NCBI RefSeq assembly: GCF_003627795.1
Contig: NZ_CP032685.1
Coordinates: forward strand, 1,302,001-1,366,000
From: Rhizobium sp. CCGE531
GTDB taxonomy: Bacteria; Pseudomonadota; Alphaproteobacteria; Rhizobiales; Rhizobiaceae
Length of the DNA stretch: 64,000 nt
Direction: 5' to 3'
The position numbers were made by a program, and so were the translations under genes. The notes under the pieces are model-generated. The model saw nothing but the letters and a program-made list of their open reading frames with translations, had not been told where the DNA came from and did not search any database. Positions 44,156 to 53,826 of the stretch are shown in pieces (positions within the stretch are counted from its first letter, which is position 1; each line of letters starts with the position of its first letter).

Positions 44156-45104
44156 ATGGTCGCACCTCTTTCGAATGATCTGCGTGAACGTGTCGTGGCT
44201 GCTGTCACGGCGGGAGAGAGCTGTCGCTCGGTGGCCGCGCGGTTCGGTGTCTCAGTCTCGTCTGTCGTGAAGTGGTCGCAGCGGTATCGCCGCAGCGGTT
44301 CCGTCGCGCCCGGTCAGATGGGAGGGCATCGCAAGCGCCTTTTGGAACCGCATCGTGCTTTCATAGCCGAGCGGATTGCTCAGAGCCCGCAAATCAGCCT
44401 GCACGGTCTCAAGGCCGAACTGGCGGTGAGAGGCATCATCGTCTCGCATGACGCCGTTTGGCGCTTCCTGCGCCGCGAGGGGCTGCGCTTCAAAAAAAAC
44501 GATGTTTGCCCTCGAGCAGGCGCGCACTGATATCGTCCGTCGACGCAAGCGCTGGCAGTCATGGCAGACGCGGCTCGACCCTCAAAGGCTCGTGTTCATC
44601 GACGAAACCTGGATCAAGACCAATATGGCGCCGCTCTACGGCTGGGGTTTCAAGGGTAGGCGCCTGCGTGGCTTTGCGCCGCATGGTCATTGGCGCACTT
44701 TGACCTTCGTCGGCGCGCTCCGGGCCGATTGTCTCACCGCACCCTGCGTCTTCGACGGCCCGATCAATGGCCAGTGCTTCAGGGCCTATGTCGAACAACA
44801 ACTCGTCCCGACGCTGCGGCCAGGCGACATCGTCGTCATGGACAATCTGGGCAGCCACAAATCCGCGCAGATACGCCAGTTGATCAAGGCCGCCGGCGCA
44901 AGGCTTTGGTTTCTGCCGCCCTATTCACCAGACCTCAATCCAATCGAGCAGGCCTTCGCCAAGATCAAGCATTGGATGCGAAAAGCGCAAACGCGCACCA
45001 TCGAAGACACCTGGCGATATATCGGCTCACTCGTCCAGACAATCGGCCCAGACGAGTGTGCCAACTATCTTGCCAACGCTGGCTATGCTTCAAACAAAAC
45101 ATGA
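44156..45104 (+). CDS. IS630-family transposase in two frames (frameshift at 8 A)
   Basis: The first part encodes the helix-turn-helix half ([49 protein letters not shown]). The second part, one frame over, encodes the DDE half: [12 protein letters not shown] (Asp), [17 protein letters not shown] (Asp) and [24 protein letters not shown] (Glu). The frames meet at an AAAAAAAA run (44492-44499) after GCTTC. Joining them needs skipping or losing one A. IS630-type elements are known to use such slippery runs, so expression by slippage is possible, but simple inactivation by one added A cannot be excluded. Confidence 0.85.
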
Positions 45105-45110
45105 AACGCT

Positions 45111-45315
45111 TGTCTTATGACTTTTGCTGCCGAACAGGCGAAGAATGAGCCGCTGAGAGAGGGTAGCCGCCCTCCCACAGCGGCGAGGGTCGGATCGTTG
45201 AAACGCAGACCGTTTGACGGGTCGAGCTAGAGTCGGATCGCCCTCGTCTTTCTCTTTGGTCCTGAACGGATACCCGGAGTTTGGCTCCGGACGACAAGCA
45301 GAGGACAAGCGAAAG
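45111..45315. ncRNA. Noncoding left end of the IS110-family element, candidate bridge RNA
   Basis: About 200 bp lie between the IS630 right end and the IS110 transposase start. They contain stable hairpins, for example CCGGAG/CTCCGG at 45274-45290 and GCCGC/GCGGC around 45170-45190. In IS110 elements the region before the transposase encodes a bridge RNA that pairs with donor and target DNA. Exact ends and loops cannot be set without comparison to other copies. Confidence 0.4.
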
Positions 45316-46263
45316 ATGACAAAGGATACCATTGGCGTCGATATCTCGAAAGATCATCTCGATGCCCACCGGATGAGCGACGGCGCGATCCGCCGCTTCG
45401 CCAACGACAGTGTCGGCCACGGAGCTTTCATGAGCTGGCTCGGCCAGCTTGAGACCATTCATGACACACGCATCGTCTATGAACCGACAGGCCCTTATCA
45501 CCGGGCCTTCGAGCGTCGGCTGGCTGCGGCAGGCGCGGCCCTCGTCAAGGTTAATCCACGCCAGGCACGGCGTTTTGCCGAAGCCACGGGCAAGCTCGCC
45601 AAGACCGATCGGCTGGACGCCGCTATGCTGGCGCGCATGGGGGCACTCCTTGAACTCGAAGCACGGCCGGCACGCAGCCCGATCCTCAACGACCTCAAGG
45701 ACTTGCACATGGCCCGCGAGGCGCTGGTCAAGAACCGCACCGCCGCCAAGAACAGGGCAAAGAACCTGACTTTGACCGTGCTCAAGCGTCACAACGCCGA
45801 GCAACTCAGGCAGATCGAACGCCAGATGGCCGCGATCGAAAGGGAGATCATGATGCTCATCAAGGACAATCTCGTCCTCGCAAGACGCTTCGAAAGCCTC
45901 ATTTCGATCCCCGGCATCTCAGCAACCACCGCCTTCGCGCTTCTCATCGACATGCCCGAACTCGGCACGCTCGCCCACGGCCAAGCAGCCTCGCTTGCTG
46001 GCCTGGCTCCCGTCGCACGGCAGTCCGGGACATGGACCGGCCGTGCCTTCATCCGCGGCGGCCGGGCAAAGCTGCGACAGGCACTCTACATGCCGGCGCT
46101 TGGCGCTATGCGCTTCAATCCCGACCTCAAGGCAAAATACGACCAGCTCAAAGCTGCCGGAAAAGCACCGAAGGTTGCCATCACAGCCATCATGCGAAAG
46201 CTCATCGTGCTCGCAAACGCATTGCTCAGGGACGGCCGAGAATGGACGGCAACCCCTACTTGA
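45316..46263 (+). CDS. IS110-family transposase (DEDD type)
   Basis: The 315-residue protein begins KDTIGVDISKDHLDAH with the first Asp, then RIVYEPTGPYHRAFER (Glu) and AKTDRLDAAMLAR (Asp, Asp), the RuvC-like DEDD tetrad. The C-terminal Transposase_20 domain shows LISIPGISATTAFALL and the catalytic Ser region LAPVARQSGTWTGRAFIRGGRAKLRQALYMPAL. It looks intact. GAGGACAAGCGAAAG precedes the ATG. The element ends within the 53 bp before the metallo-hydrolase gene end. Confidence 0.92.
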   Translation: MTKDTIGVDISKDHLDAHRMSDGAIRRFANDSVGHGAFMSWLGQLETIHDTRIVYEPTGPYHRAFERRLAAAGAALVKVNPRQARRFAEATGKLAKTDRLDAAMLARMGALLELEARPARSPILNDLKDLHMAREALVKNRTAAKNRAKNLTLTVLKRHNAEQLRQIERQMAAIEREIMMLIKDNLVLARRFESLISIPGISATTAFALLIDMPELGTLAHGQAASLAGLAPVARQSGTWTGRAFIRGGRAKLRQALYMPALGAMRFNPDLKAKYDQLKAAGKAPKVAITAIMRKLIVLANALLRDGREWTATPT

Positions 46264-46316
46264 CCAACACGGATACTCTAGCGCAATTCCACCGAGCCCA
46301 GCCGTCGCGGCAAGCT

Positions 46317-47147
46317 TCAGAGCTGCAGCGACTGCCCGTCAAAGGCGACGAATGCACCGGGGAAGCTTTTCTGCGCATCGCGCTGCATGTCGTCCAGCTC
46401 GCGGTCGGTGCGGCCGGGAGCATGGTGAAACAGGGCCAGCCGCTTGGCGCCGGCCTTCTTGGCGAGCTTGATGCCCTCCTGCCATGTGGAATGGCCGAAG
46501 CCCAGATATTTCGGCATCTCGGCTTCGAGATAGGTCGCGTCATATACTACGAGATCGGCATCGGCCATCAGGGCCAGCGCGGCTTCATCGAGCTTACCGG
46601 CTATATGCTCGGTATCGTAGACCAAGGCGATGACCCTGCCCGACCATTCGATGCGATAGCCGATGCAGCCGCCCGGATGGTTCAGCCTGGCCGTATGCAT
46701 CACGATGCCGGGATGCGGCTTCAGCGTATCGCCGGCGGCGAAATCGCGAAAACCCATCTCGGCGCGACAGATATCGGGTTCGACGGGGAACCATGGCGGC
46801 CGCATGAACTGGCCGATCAACTGCCGGGTCGTCGTCTTGCCGGCAAGATGACCAGACCAGAGATCGACACTGACCCTCGGATCATAGATGGCATTGAAGA
46901 AGGGCAGCCCGATAATGTGGTCGTAGTGCGAATGCGTGAAGAAGAGATCGATGTTGCGGACCCCTTCCTTGGCCAGATACGACGCCGCTTCGCGCAACCC
47001 CGTCCCGGCGTCGAATAAGATATGCCTGCCATCATGCCGTAACTCAATGCACGACGTATTGCCGCCGTACCGCTCAAATTCCGGTCCCGATACAGGGATG
47101 CTTCCCCGCACGCCCCAAAATTTCAGCTCGAAACTATCGTTATTCAT
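46317..47147 (-). CDS. Metallo-beta-lactamase-fold hydrolase, possible cyclic-nucleotide phosphodiesterase
   Basis: The 276-residue protein has FWGVRGSIPVSGPEFERYGGNTSCIEL, then ILFDAGTGLREAA and the zinc motif FFTHSHYDHIIGLPFF (H-x-H-x-D-H), followed by LVYDTEHIAG and FGHSTWQEGIKLAKKAGAKRLALFHHAP. The GVRGSIP...GGNTSC start marks a bacterial subgroup of MBL hydrolases often encoded near cyclases or response regulators. A role in breaking down a cyclic nucleotide would complete the locus, but this is inference. The ATG of MNNDSF lies immediately before the conserved domain; the frame upstream of it has weak coding features. Insertion sequences separate it from the rest of the locus. Confidence 0.82.
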   Translation of the reverse strand: MNNDSFELKFWGVRGSIPVSGPEFERYGGNTSCIELRHDGRHILFDAGTGLREAASYLAKEGVRNIDLFFTHSHYDHIIGLPFFNAIYDPRVSVDLWSGHLAGKTTTRQLIGQFMRPPWFPVEPDICRAEMGFRDFAAGDTLKPHPGIVMHTARLNHPGGCIGYRIEWSGRVIALVYDTEHIAGKLDEAALALMADADLVVYDATYLEAEMPKYLGFGHSTWQEGIKLAKKAGAKRLALFHHAPGRTDRELDDMQRDAQKSFPGAFVAFDGQSLQL

Positions 47148-47455
47148 GGAAGTTTTTACACCATTCCCCTTTCGGTCAAAAAAAGCACACTTTTGCTGTC
47201 GTGCGAAGCCAGCAATTTTCCAAAAGTCGCGCGGTGGTAAAAACTGGATCTCATCGTTCGACCGATACAGATCCTTGGACGAACGAACACCGCCAGCGGA
47301 TCGCACAGATCCTAATATAGGTATGGCGTGGCAAAATAGATAAGGGGCCGGGATTGACGCCCCGGTTCGAGGGTCAGGCACGAGATGCTGATATTGACGG
47401 AAAGAGGTCCTTCAGGGGGCCAATAATCGCGGCGGTCGGCTGCTCTCTTCGCTGC

Positions 47456-47983
47456 TTACAGCGTCGCGGCCGACCGGGCGGCCTGTTCGTAATAGCCGGA
47501 CAATGCCCTGAGATGCGAAGCGATATCGGACAGGCCATCCTGCGACAAGCCGGAGACCTTGGTCGCCTCCACCAGCAGACGCTCGCGAATTTCAGTATAG
47601 CGCTGCAATGCATCCAGGCCCTTGTCGGTGACCCGAATCGTCTTTTCCTTGCCGGCCTTGCCGCTTTTGACAAGCCCCGCCGCCTCCAGTTTCTTGACGG
47701 CGTAATTGGCGACATGCGTGTCCTCGATATCAAGGACGAGGCAGAGATCGGCAAGCGTTTTCGGCCGGTCACGATGCCGCACGGAATGAATGATCAGGAT
47801 TTCGACCGGTGAAAGGCCGGGCACGCCTGCCGCCGCCATGCAGCGCACCAGCCAACGATTGAAGGCATGGGAAAAGAGGATCGACCCGTATTCCAGCTCC
47901 GAAAGGGCCGGCGAACTGCCGCCCGCAAGATGGGCTGACGATACGATCAATTCGCGTCGCTCGGTCTTTTCCTCGGACGTCAC
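47456..47983 (-). CDS. MarR-like winged-helix transcriptional regulator
   Basis: The 175-residue protein has a winged-helix core: LSPVEILIIHSVRHRDRPKTLADLCLVLDIEDTHVANYAVKKLEAAGLVKSGKAGKEKTIRVTDKGLDAL. It starts at GTG with GGAGATTTTCAG upstream. It lies 86 bp downstream of the 5-oxoprolinase gene and in the same direction, so it may regulate that gene. It could also act on the metallo-hydrolase gene 308 bp further on. The 47148-47455 gap holds no gene, only a weak GGGGC/GCCCC stem-loop near 47345. Confidence 0.85.
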   Translation of the reverse strand: MTSEEKTERRELIVSSAHLAGGSSPALSELEYGSILFSHAFNRWLVRCMAAAGVPGLSPVEILIIHSVRHRDRPKTLADLCLVLDIEDTHVANYAVKKLEAAGLVKSGKAGKEKTIRVTDKGLDALQRYTEIRERLLVEATKVSGLSQDGLSDIASHLRALSGYYEQAARSAATL

Positions 47984-48069
47984 CTGAAAATCTCCTTCGA
48001 ACCGGATCGAGGCCCTGCAGTTACGACAGGCCGAGCGACCAATCGCCGCCCGGCTCCCGCATTACATTC

Positions 48070-51000
48070 CTATTCGTCCCGCTTTCCGTAGCCGCCGCCG
48101 GTGGGGGTGACGACCGTGAAGGCCTCGCCCGCCTCGAGCACGGTATGGGCCGAGCCGATCAGCTCCTCGATCTTGCCATCGTTGCGACGGACATAGTTGC
48201 GGCCGGTCTGCCCGGCTTCGCCGCCCTTGACGCCGAAGGGCGCGACGCGCCGATGGCCCGAGAGAATGGCGAATTCCAGCTTTTCGCGGGTGCGGATGGT
48301 GCGCTGCGTGCCGTTACCGGCATTCCACTTGCCGCGGCCGCCCGAATTCGGACGAATGTGGAAATCCTCCAGCACGACGGGGAAACGCGTCTCGAGGATT
48401 TCGGGATCCGTCAGGCGCGAATTGGTCATGTGCGTGTGGACGGCATCGGCGCCATTGAAGCCCGGCCCGGCCGGAGCGCCGGAGCAGATCGTCTCGTAAT
48501 ATTGATAGGCGTCATTGCCGAAGGTCAGGTTGTTCATCGTGCCTTGCGCGGCGGCGAGCGCTTCGACCGCGCCGAACAGGCAGTTGGTGACAGCCTGGCT
48601 CACCTCGACATTGCCGGCAACGACGGCGGCCGGATATTCCGGCGTCAGCATCGTGCCTTCGGGGATGATGATGCGGATCGGCCTGAGGCAGCCGGCATTC
48701 ATCGGAATATCGGCCTCGACGAGAACCCGGAAGACATAGAGCACGGCGGCGCGCGTCACCGGCCGCGGTGCGTTGAAATTATCCGGACGCTGCGCCGACG
48801 TGCCAGTGAAATCGACCGTCGCCTCGCGCTTGTCCTTGTCGATCGAGATCCTGACGACGATCTTGCAGCCCTGATCCATTTCGTAAGTGAACTCGCCATC
48901 CGGCAGACGATCGAGAACGCGGCGCACGCTTTCGGCAGCATTGTCCTGGACATACCCCATATAGGCGTCGACGACATCTTCGCTGAAGTGGACGATCATC
49001 TTCTTCAGCTCGGCAACGCCCTTCTCATTGGCGGCGACCTGGGCCTTGAGATCGTTGATGTTCTGCGCGAGCGTGCGCACCGGATAGCGCGCGCCCGTCA
49101 GCAGCTTGGTAAGCTCCGCCTCACAGAAGCGGCCGCGATCGAGCAGCTTGAAATTGTCGATATAGACGCCTTCCTCCTCGATATGGGTGGCGAGCGGCGA
49201 CATGGAGCCCGGCGAAATGCCGCCGATATCAGCATGATGGCCGCGGCTGGCGACCCAGAAGCGGATATTCTTACCGGCGTCGTCGAAGACAGGGGTGCAG
49301 ACGGTGAGGTCGGGCAGATGCGTGCCGCCATTGTAAGGCGCGTTGATCAGGAAGACGTCGCCCGGATGGATCACGGCATTTTCACGGATCGCGGTTGCGA
49401 CGGACGCGTCCATCGAACCCAGGTGAACAGGCATATGCGGCGCGTTGGCGACCAGATTGCCGTCCGCATCGAAGACCGCGCAAGAGAAATCCAGCCGTTC
49501 CTTGATGTTGACCGAATAGGCCGTGTTCTGCAGCGTCATGCCCATCTGCTCGGCGATCGACATGAAGAGATTGTTGAAGATCTCCAGCATGACAGGATCG
49601 GCCCTGGTGCCGATGGCGTTGCGCTCCGGCAGCGCCTTGATGCGCTTGAGGACGATGTGATCCTTGACCGTCAGCTGCCCCTGCCAGCCATCCTCGATGA
49701 CGATCGTCTGGTTCGGCTCGATGATGATGGCCGGGCCGGTCACGGTCTGGCCGGGCCTGATCACCTGACGCAGGACAACGGCTGCATCGTGGCTCTCGCC
49801 GCTCGAATAGAAGGCGGTGCGCCTTGCGGCCTGTGCCTCGCCCTCGGCCGCCGCTTCGAGCTCGACTGCGATATCGGCAGCCGCGCCGCCGATCGTTTCG
49901 ATCTCGACGGCCTCCACGACCAAGGGCTTGTCTTCGGCGACAAAGCCGAAGCGGCGCTTGTGCAGTGTCTCAAACTGGCTGCGCAGCCGCGAAGGATCGT
50001 CGGTCTCGGGGAAGGTCGTCTCCACCGCCAGCAGGGTATCGGTGCCGGCATAGCGGATATGGGCGCGCTGGACCGTCTTGATTTCGCTTGCCGGGACACC
50101 CTGCGCTTCCAGCTCGGGCACGCATTCGCCGCGCAATTCGCTGCCGAGTGCTGCAATGGCGGCCGGCGCCGCATCATCGAGGGAAACGCCGAGTGCCTTC
50201 TGGCGCGTTGCCCTGATATCGGCAAGCCCCATGCCATAGGCGGAGAGAAGGCCGGACATCGGATGCAGGAGGATACTCTTCATGCCGAGCGCGTCGGCCA
50301 CCAGGCAGGCATGCTGGCCGCCGGCGCCGCCGAAGCAGTTGAGGGCATAGCGCGTCACGTCATAGCCGCGCTGCACCGAGATCTTCTTGATCGCCTCGAC
50401 CATATTGGCGACGGCGATGCGAATGAAGCCGTCGGCGACATCTTCCGGGCTGCGGCCATCGCCGATCTCGGCCGCGAGTGCTGCGAATTTCGCCCGCACG
50501 GTCTCGACATCGAGCGGCTGATCCTGGTCGGGTCCGAAGATGGAGGGGAAGAATTCCGGCAGCAGCTTGCCGGCCATGACGTTGGCATCGGTCACCGCCA
50601 GCGGGCCGCCGTTGCGATAGCAGGCCGGCCCCGGAAAGGCGCCGGCGGAATCCGGCCCGACGCGGAAACGATCGCCGTCGAAATGCAGGATCGAGCCGCC
50701 GCCTGCGGCCACCGTATGGATCAGCATCATCGGTGCACGCACACGGACACCGGCCACCTCCGTCTCAAAAGCGCGCTCATATTCGCCGTCGAAATGCGCC
50801 ACGTCCGTCGAAGTGCCGCCCATGTCGAAGCCGATGACATTGGCAAAGCCCGCCTGCTCACCGGTCTTTGCAAGCCCGACCACGCCGCCGGCCGGACCGG
50901 AGAGGATAGCGTCCTTGCCCTGGAACATATCGGCCGCCGTCAACCCGCCAGACGACATCATGAACATGACGCGCGCGCCGGTGCGCTCAACGTCGAGCTC

Positions 51001-51696
51001 ATAGCAGACCTGGCCGATATAGCGGCCGAGTACCGGCGAGAGATAGGCGTCGATGACAGCAGTATCGCCACGGCCGACGAGCTTGATCAGCGGCGAGACC
51101 TCGTGACTGACCGAGACCTGCTCGAAGCCGAGGGATCTTGCGATCCTGGCAACGGCAGCTTCGTGCGCCGGGAACTTGTAGGCATGCATGAAAACGATCG
51201 CGACAGAGCGATAACCCCTAGCGAGAAGATCGCGCAGCGCCGCCTCGGCCGCCTTTTCGTCCAGCGCCAATTCGACAGTGCCGTCGGCAAGCACTCGTTC
51301 CTCGATCTCGACGACATCTTCGTAAAGCGCTTCCGGCTTGACGATCTCGGTTGCGAAGATCTTCTTGCGCTCCTGATAGCCGATGCGCAGCGCATCGCGG
51401 AACCCTTTCGTCGTCACCAGCGCAAGGCGCTCGCCCTTGCGCTCGAGCAGCGCATTGGTGGCAACCGTGGTGCCCATGCGGACCTCGCCGATCGCGCCCT
51501 CGGGAACCGGCTCACCCTTGCCGAGGCCGAGATGAAGACGGATGCCATGAACGGCTGCATCACGATAGGCGTCGGGATTTTCCGAGAGAACCTTGCGTGC
51601 GTGGAGAGCGCCGGACGGATCGCGCCCGACAACGTCGGTGAAGGTACCGCCGCGATCGATCCAGAAATCCCAACGGCCCGAAATGTTCTCCGACAA
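48070..51696 (-). CDS. 5-oxoprolinase/hydantoinase, HyuA-HyuB fusion
   Basis: The protein of about 1208 residues joins the HyuA-type half ([18 protein letters not shown] at the start, [19 protein letters not shown] with the actin-like ATP site, [17 protein letters not shown]) and the HyuB half (starting near [23 protein letters not shown], with [15 protein letters not shown] and [13 protein letters not shown]). Fused enzymes of this size hydrolyse 5-oxoproline to glutamate with ATP; relatives act on hydantoins or acetone. I place the start at a TTG with GGAGGCGGG just upstream, because the 19 extra residues of the longer frame are hydrophobic and unlike the family. An ATG at 51753 is the alternative. 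Confidence 0.9.
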   Translation of the reverse strand: MSENISGRWDFWIDRGGTFTDVVGRDPSGALHARKVLSENPDAYRDAAVHGIRLHLGLGKGEPVPEGAIGEVRMGTTVATNALLERKGERLALVTTKGFRDALRIGYQERKKIFATEIVKPEALYEDVVEIEERVLADGTVELALDEKAAEAALRDLLARGYRSVAIVFMHAYKFPAHEAAVARIARSLGFEQVSVSHEVSPLIKLVGRGDTAVIDAYLSPVLGRYIGQVCYELDVERTGARVMFMMSSGGLTAADMFQGKDAILSGPAGGVVGLAKTGEQAGFANVIGFDMGGTSTDVAHFDGEYERAFETEVAGVRVRAPMMLIHTVAAGGGSILHFDGDRFRVGPDSAGAFPGPACYRNGGPLAVTDANVMAGKLLPEFFPSIFGPDQDQPLDVETVRAKFAALAAEIGDGRSPEDVADGFIRIAVANMVEAIKKISVQRGYDVTRYALNCFGGAGGQHACLVADALGMKSILLHPMSGLLSAYGMGLADIRATRQKALGVSLDDAAPAAIAALGSELRGECVPELEAQGVPASEIKTVQRAHIRYAGTDTLLAVETTFPETDDPSRLRSQFETLHKRRFGFVAEDKPLVVEAVEIETIGGAAADIAVELEAAAEGEAQAARRTAFYSSGESHDAAVVLRQVIRPGQTVTGPAIIIEPNQTIVIEDGWQGQLTVKDHIVLKRIKALPERNAIGTRADPVMLEIFNNLFMSIAEQMGMTLQNTAYSVNIKERLDFSCAVFDADGNLVANAPHMPVHLGSMDASVATAIRENAVIHPGDVFLINAPYNGGTHLPDLTVCTPVFDDAGKNIRFWVASRGHHADIGGISPGSMSPLATHIEEEGVYIDNFKLLDRGRFCEAELTKLLTGARYPVRTLAQNINDLKAQVAANEKGVAELKKMIVHFSEDVVDAYMGYVQDNAAESVRRVLDRLPDGEFTYEMDQGCKIVVRISIDKDKREATVDFTGTSAQRPDNFNAPRPVTRAAVLYVFRVLVEADIPMNAGCLRPIRIIIPEGTMLTPEYPAAVVAGNVEVSQAVTNCLFGAVEALAAAQGTMNNLTFGNDAYQYYETICSGAPAGPGFNGADAVHTHMTNSRLTDPEILETRFPVVLEDFHIRPNSGGRGKWNAGNGTQRTIRTREKLEFAILSGHRRVAPFGVKGGEAGQTGRNYVRRNDGKIEELIGSAHTVLEAGEAFTVVTPTGGGYGKRDE

Positions 51697-51833
51697 ACCC
51701 GCCTCCAGCAGAACGACGCCAATAACGATGATAATATATCGATAAATCGTCAACGTTTTGTCGTCAACATGAATCGCCGATACCGATCGCCATGGACTGT
51801 TTTTGTCAGCATAACGCTTGCGGCGAGCCCGAT

Positions 51834-52226
51834 CTATTCCTCGAAGCGGCTCGTTCCCTCACGATCGTGGTCATATCGTCTCGCGAGCGGAAACGGCGGC
51901 AGCCAGGATTCGCGGCGGACGGTCCAGAGTTCGTAGGTCGGCCTTAGCTGGTCAGGGGCATCGAGAGATCCGAGGTTCACTTCGATCTCATCCGCGCTTC
52001 GCGAGAAAACGGACGAGCCGCAGCGAGGGCAGAAAAACCGGCCGGCGTAGTCGCGTGTTTCGCCTTCGATCGTCACAGCATCCTCGGGAAAGATCGCGGA
52101 GGCATGGAAAAGCGCGCCATGATGCTTGCGGCAGTCGAGACAGTGACAAATGCCGACGCGATAGGGGCGCCCCGATGCCGCTATTCGTACCTTGCCGCAC
52201 AAGCAGCCGCCGGTGAAACGGTCCAT
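51834..52226 (-). CDS. GFA family (CENP-V/glutathione-dependent formaldehyde-activating enzyme-like) protein
   Basis: The 130-residue protein has the zinc cysteines of the GFA fold: [30 protein letters not shown], and [26 protein letters not shown]. Some members were linked to glutathione-formaldehyde adducts, but most have unknown roles. The ATG of MDRFTGG follows GGAGGTG. It stands alone between the 5-oxoprolinase gene and the pca transporter. Confidence 0.88.
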   Translation of the reverse strand: MDRFTGGCLCGKVRIAASGRPYRVGICHCLDCRKHHGALFHASAIFPEDAVTIEGETRDYAGRFFCPRCGSSVFSRSADEIEVNLGSLDAPDQLRPTYELWTVRRESWLPPFPLARRYDHDREGTSRFEE

Positions 52227-52364
52227 CCTGCACCTCCTCAAAAATCAAGCAGGCGGAAAGTTTACGCCAAACGGAACAGTCGCCGCAACCGCAGGCGGCT
52301 GGCGAAAGCACAGGGGGGCATTATAAGCCGGCGCTCCATTGGAGCACAGCCGGGAGCGGATGCG

Positions 52365-53081
52365 CTAATGCAACCCACCGACGCCGAGCAAACGCTCGAC
52401 CACGCCATGATCCGCTGCCAGAGCCTTCGGCGTCCCCTTCCAGGCAAGCCGGCCGCGCTCCAGAATGATGACGTCGCTTGCAAAATCCAGCGCGCTCTGG
52501 ATGCGCTGCTCCACCAGCAGGATGGTCATGTCGCCCGACTTGGCAAGCTTGGCGAAGGCCGCCATCAGCTCCTCGCAGATGACAGGCGCGAGCCCCTCCA
52601 GCGGCTCGTCCAGAAGCAGAACGGAGGGTCGGCCGAGGATCGTTCGGGCGGTCGACAGCATCTGCTGTTCGCCGCCGGAAAGCTGGCTGCCGAGGTTTTT
52701 GCGCCGCTCCTTCAGGCGTGGAAACATGTCATAGGCTTCCTGCAAGGCGCTCTTCGGCCGTCCCTTCAACCCGACGGAGAGATTTTCCTCCACCGTCAGT
52801 GTCGGGAAGACGTCTCGCGTCTGCGGCACATAGCCGAGACCTCGATGGGCGCGCCGGGCGCTCGGCAGGCCGGCAATATCGGCCGAGCCCAGCCGGATGC
52901 GGCCGTCATAGCGGCGGGTCTGACCGGCAAGGGTGGCAAGCAGCGTGCTCTTACCCATGCCGTTGCGGCCGAGCACGGCCAGCCGGCCGCCCGCCGGCAC
53001 GGAAAAGGAAACCGCTTCCAGCACCCGCGTCGGGCCATAGCCGGCCGACAGATTTTCGACTTCAAGCGGCGTGGCCGGCAT
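52365..53081 (-). CDS. pcaX: Branched-chain-type ABC transporter ATPase, LivF family (PcaX-like)
   Basis: The 238-residue ATPase begins PLEVENLSAGYGPTRVLEAVSF with Walker A GRNGMGKST, signature SGGEQQML and Walker B LLDEPLEGLAP, diagnostic of LivF. The ATG lies inside the end of the LivG-type gene (20-bp overlap). It is the last gene of a five-gene transporter operon downstream of pcaDCHGB. In S. meliloti the PcaQ-controlled pcaMNVWX transporter takes up protocatechuate; gene order and context fit, but which ATPase is W and which X is inferred from order. Confidence 0.85.
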   Translation of the reverse strand: MPATPLEVENLSAGYGPTRVLEAVSFSVPAGGRLAVLGRNGMGKSTLLATLAGQTRRYDGRIRLGSADIAGLPSARRAHRGLGYVPQTRDVFPTLTVEENLSVGLKGRPKSALQEAYDMFPRLKERRKNLGSQLSGGEQQMLSTARTILGRPSVLLLDEPLEGLAPVICEELMAAFAKLAKSGDMTILLVEQRIQSALDFASDVIILERGRLAWKGTPKALAADHGVVERLLGVGGLH

Positions 53082-53826
53082 TGGCGTAGCTCCCAAGATA
53101 GGCTTCGCGCACACGCGCATCCTGCGTCACGTCTTTCGGCGACCCGTCGAAGATGATCGTGCCAGCGGCCAGCACCACCACGCGCTTGGCGAAGCGGAAG
53201 ACGAGGTCCATGTCATGCTCGATCATCAGCACGGCAAGATCGGCGGGTAGATCGGCGAGCGCCTGCTCGATGCGGCCGGTATCGCTCTGCGGCACGCCGG
53301 CGGCGGGTTCGTCGAGCAGCAGCACCTTCGGCTTCAGGGCCATGGCGACGGCGATCTCCAGCAGCCGTTGCTGGCCATAGGCGATCTCGCTGACCTTGCG
53401 ATGCATGAGATCGACCAGGCCGAGCGTGCCGAGCAATTCCTCGGTCTCGGCCATGACGTCGCGCATCGATAGGAAATTACCGAACATGCGGCCGGAACGG
53501 CCTGTACGCTGCAGCACCGCCATGCCGAGATGCTCGGCCGGCGTCATGTCCTGAAACAGCCTGGTCACCTGGAACGAGCGCACGAGGCCGCGCCGGACCC
53601 GGCCGATGGCGTCGACCTTGTTGACGTTTTGCCCGGCGATGCGAACCTCGCCGGAATCGACAGGCAGATTGCCCGTGACGAGGTTGACGAAGCTGGTCTT
53701 GCCGGCGCCGTTCGGGCCGATCAAGGCGACGCGAGCTCCCGGCGCCATCGACAGGCTGACATTGTTCGTCACCGTCAGGCCGCCGAACGCCTTCTTCAGA
53801 TTGCTGACCTCGAAGATCGCGCTCAT
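53062..53826 (-). CDS. pcaW: Branched-chain-type ABC transporter ATPase, LivG family (PcaW-like)
   Basis: The 254-residue ATPase has IFEVSNLKKAFGGLTVTNNVSL, Walker A GPNGAGKTS, the LivG-specific long stretch RRGLVRSFQVTRLFQDMTPAEHL, signature YGQQRLLEI in place of LSGGQ (common in this family) and Walker B LLDEPAAGVPQ. The C-terminal FDGSPKDVTQDARVREAYLG is typical. The start overlaps the end of the LivM-type gene by 4 bases. It works with the LivF-type partner at the cytoplasmic face of the importer. Confidence 0.85.
   Translation of the reverse strand: MSAIFEVSNLKKAFGGLTVTNNVSLSMAPGARVALIGPNGAGKTSFVNLVTGNLPVDSGEVRIAGQNVNKVDAIGRVRRGLVRSFQVTRLFQDMTPAEHLGMAVLQRTGRSGRMFGNFLSMRDVMAETEELLGTLGLVDLMHRKVSEIAYGQQRLLEIAVAMALKPKVLLLDEPAAGVPQSDTGRIEQALADLPADLAVLMIEHDMDLVFRFAKRVVVLAAGTIIFDGSPKDVTQDARVREAYLGSYANAGHAA

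Larger units (their letters stand above)
41571..45110. mobile_element. IS630-like element, probably interrupted by an IS91-like element
   Basis: A 24-bp sequence at 41571-41594 (starting AGCGCTTCTGATTATG) matches the inverted complement of 45087-45110 at 18 of 24 positions. The IS630-type transposase gene lies just inside the right end. The distance is far too long for IS630 (about 1.1 kb), which is explained if the IS91-like element at about 41607-44110 inserted near the left end. An intact TA duplication is not visible, so the outer border remains tentative. Confidence 0.5.

Noticed and set aside
47340..47362. Rho-independent terminator after the MarR gene
   Set aside because: The stem (GGGGC/GCCCC) is short with an 11-base loop and no T-run, so it is mentioned only as weak.
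48145..51936. 1263-codon plus-strand open frame opposite the 5-oxoprolinase gene
   Set aside because: It is antisense to a clear HyuA-HyuB gene. Its Arg/Ala/His/Asp-rich content is typical of a GC-rich shadow frame, and it has no domain.
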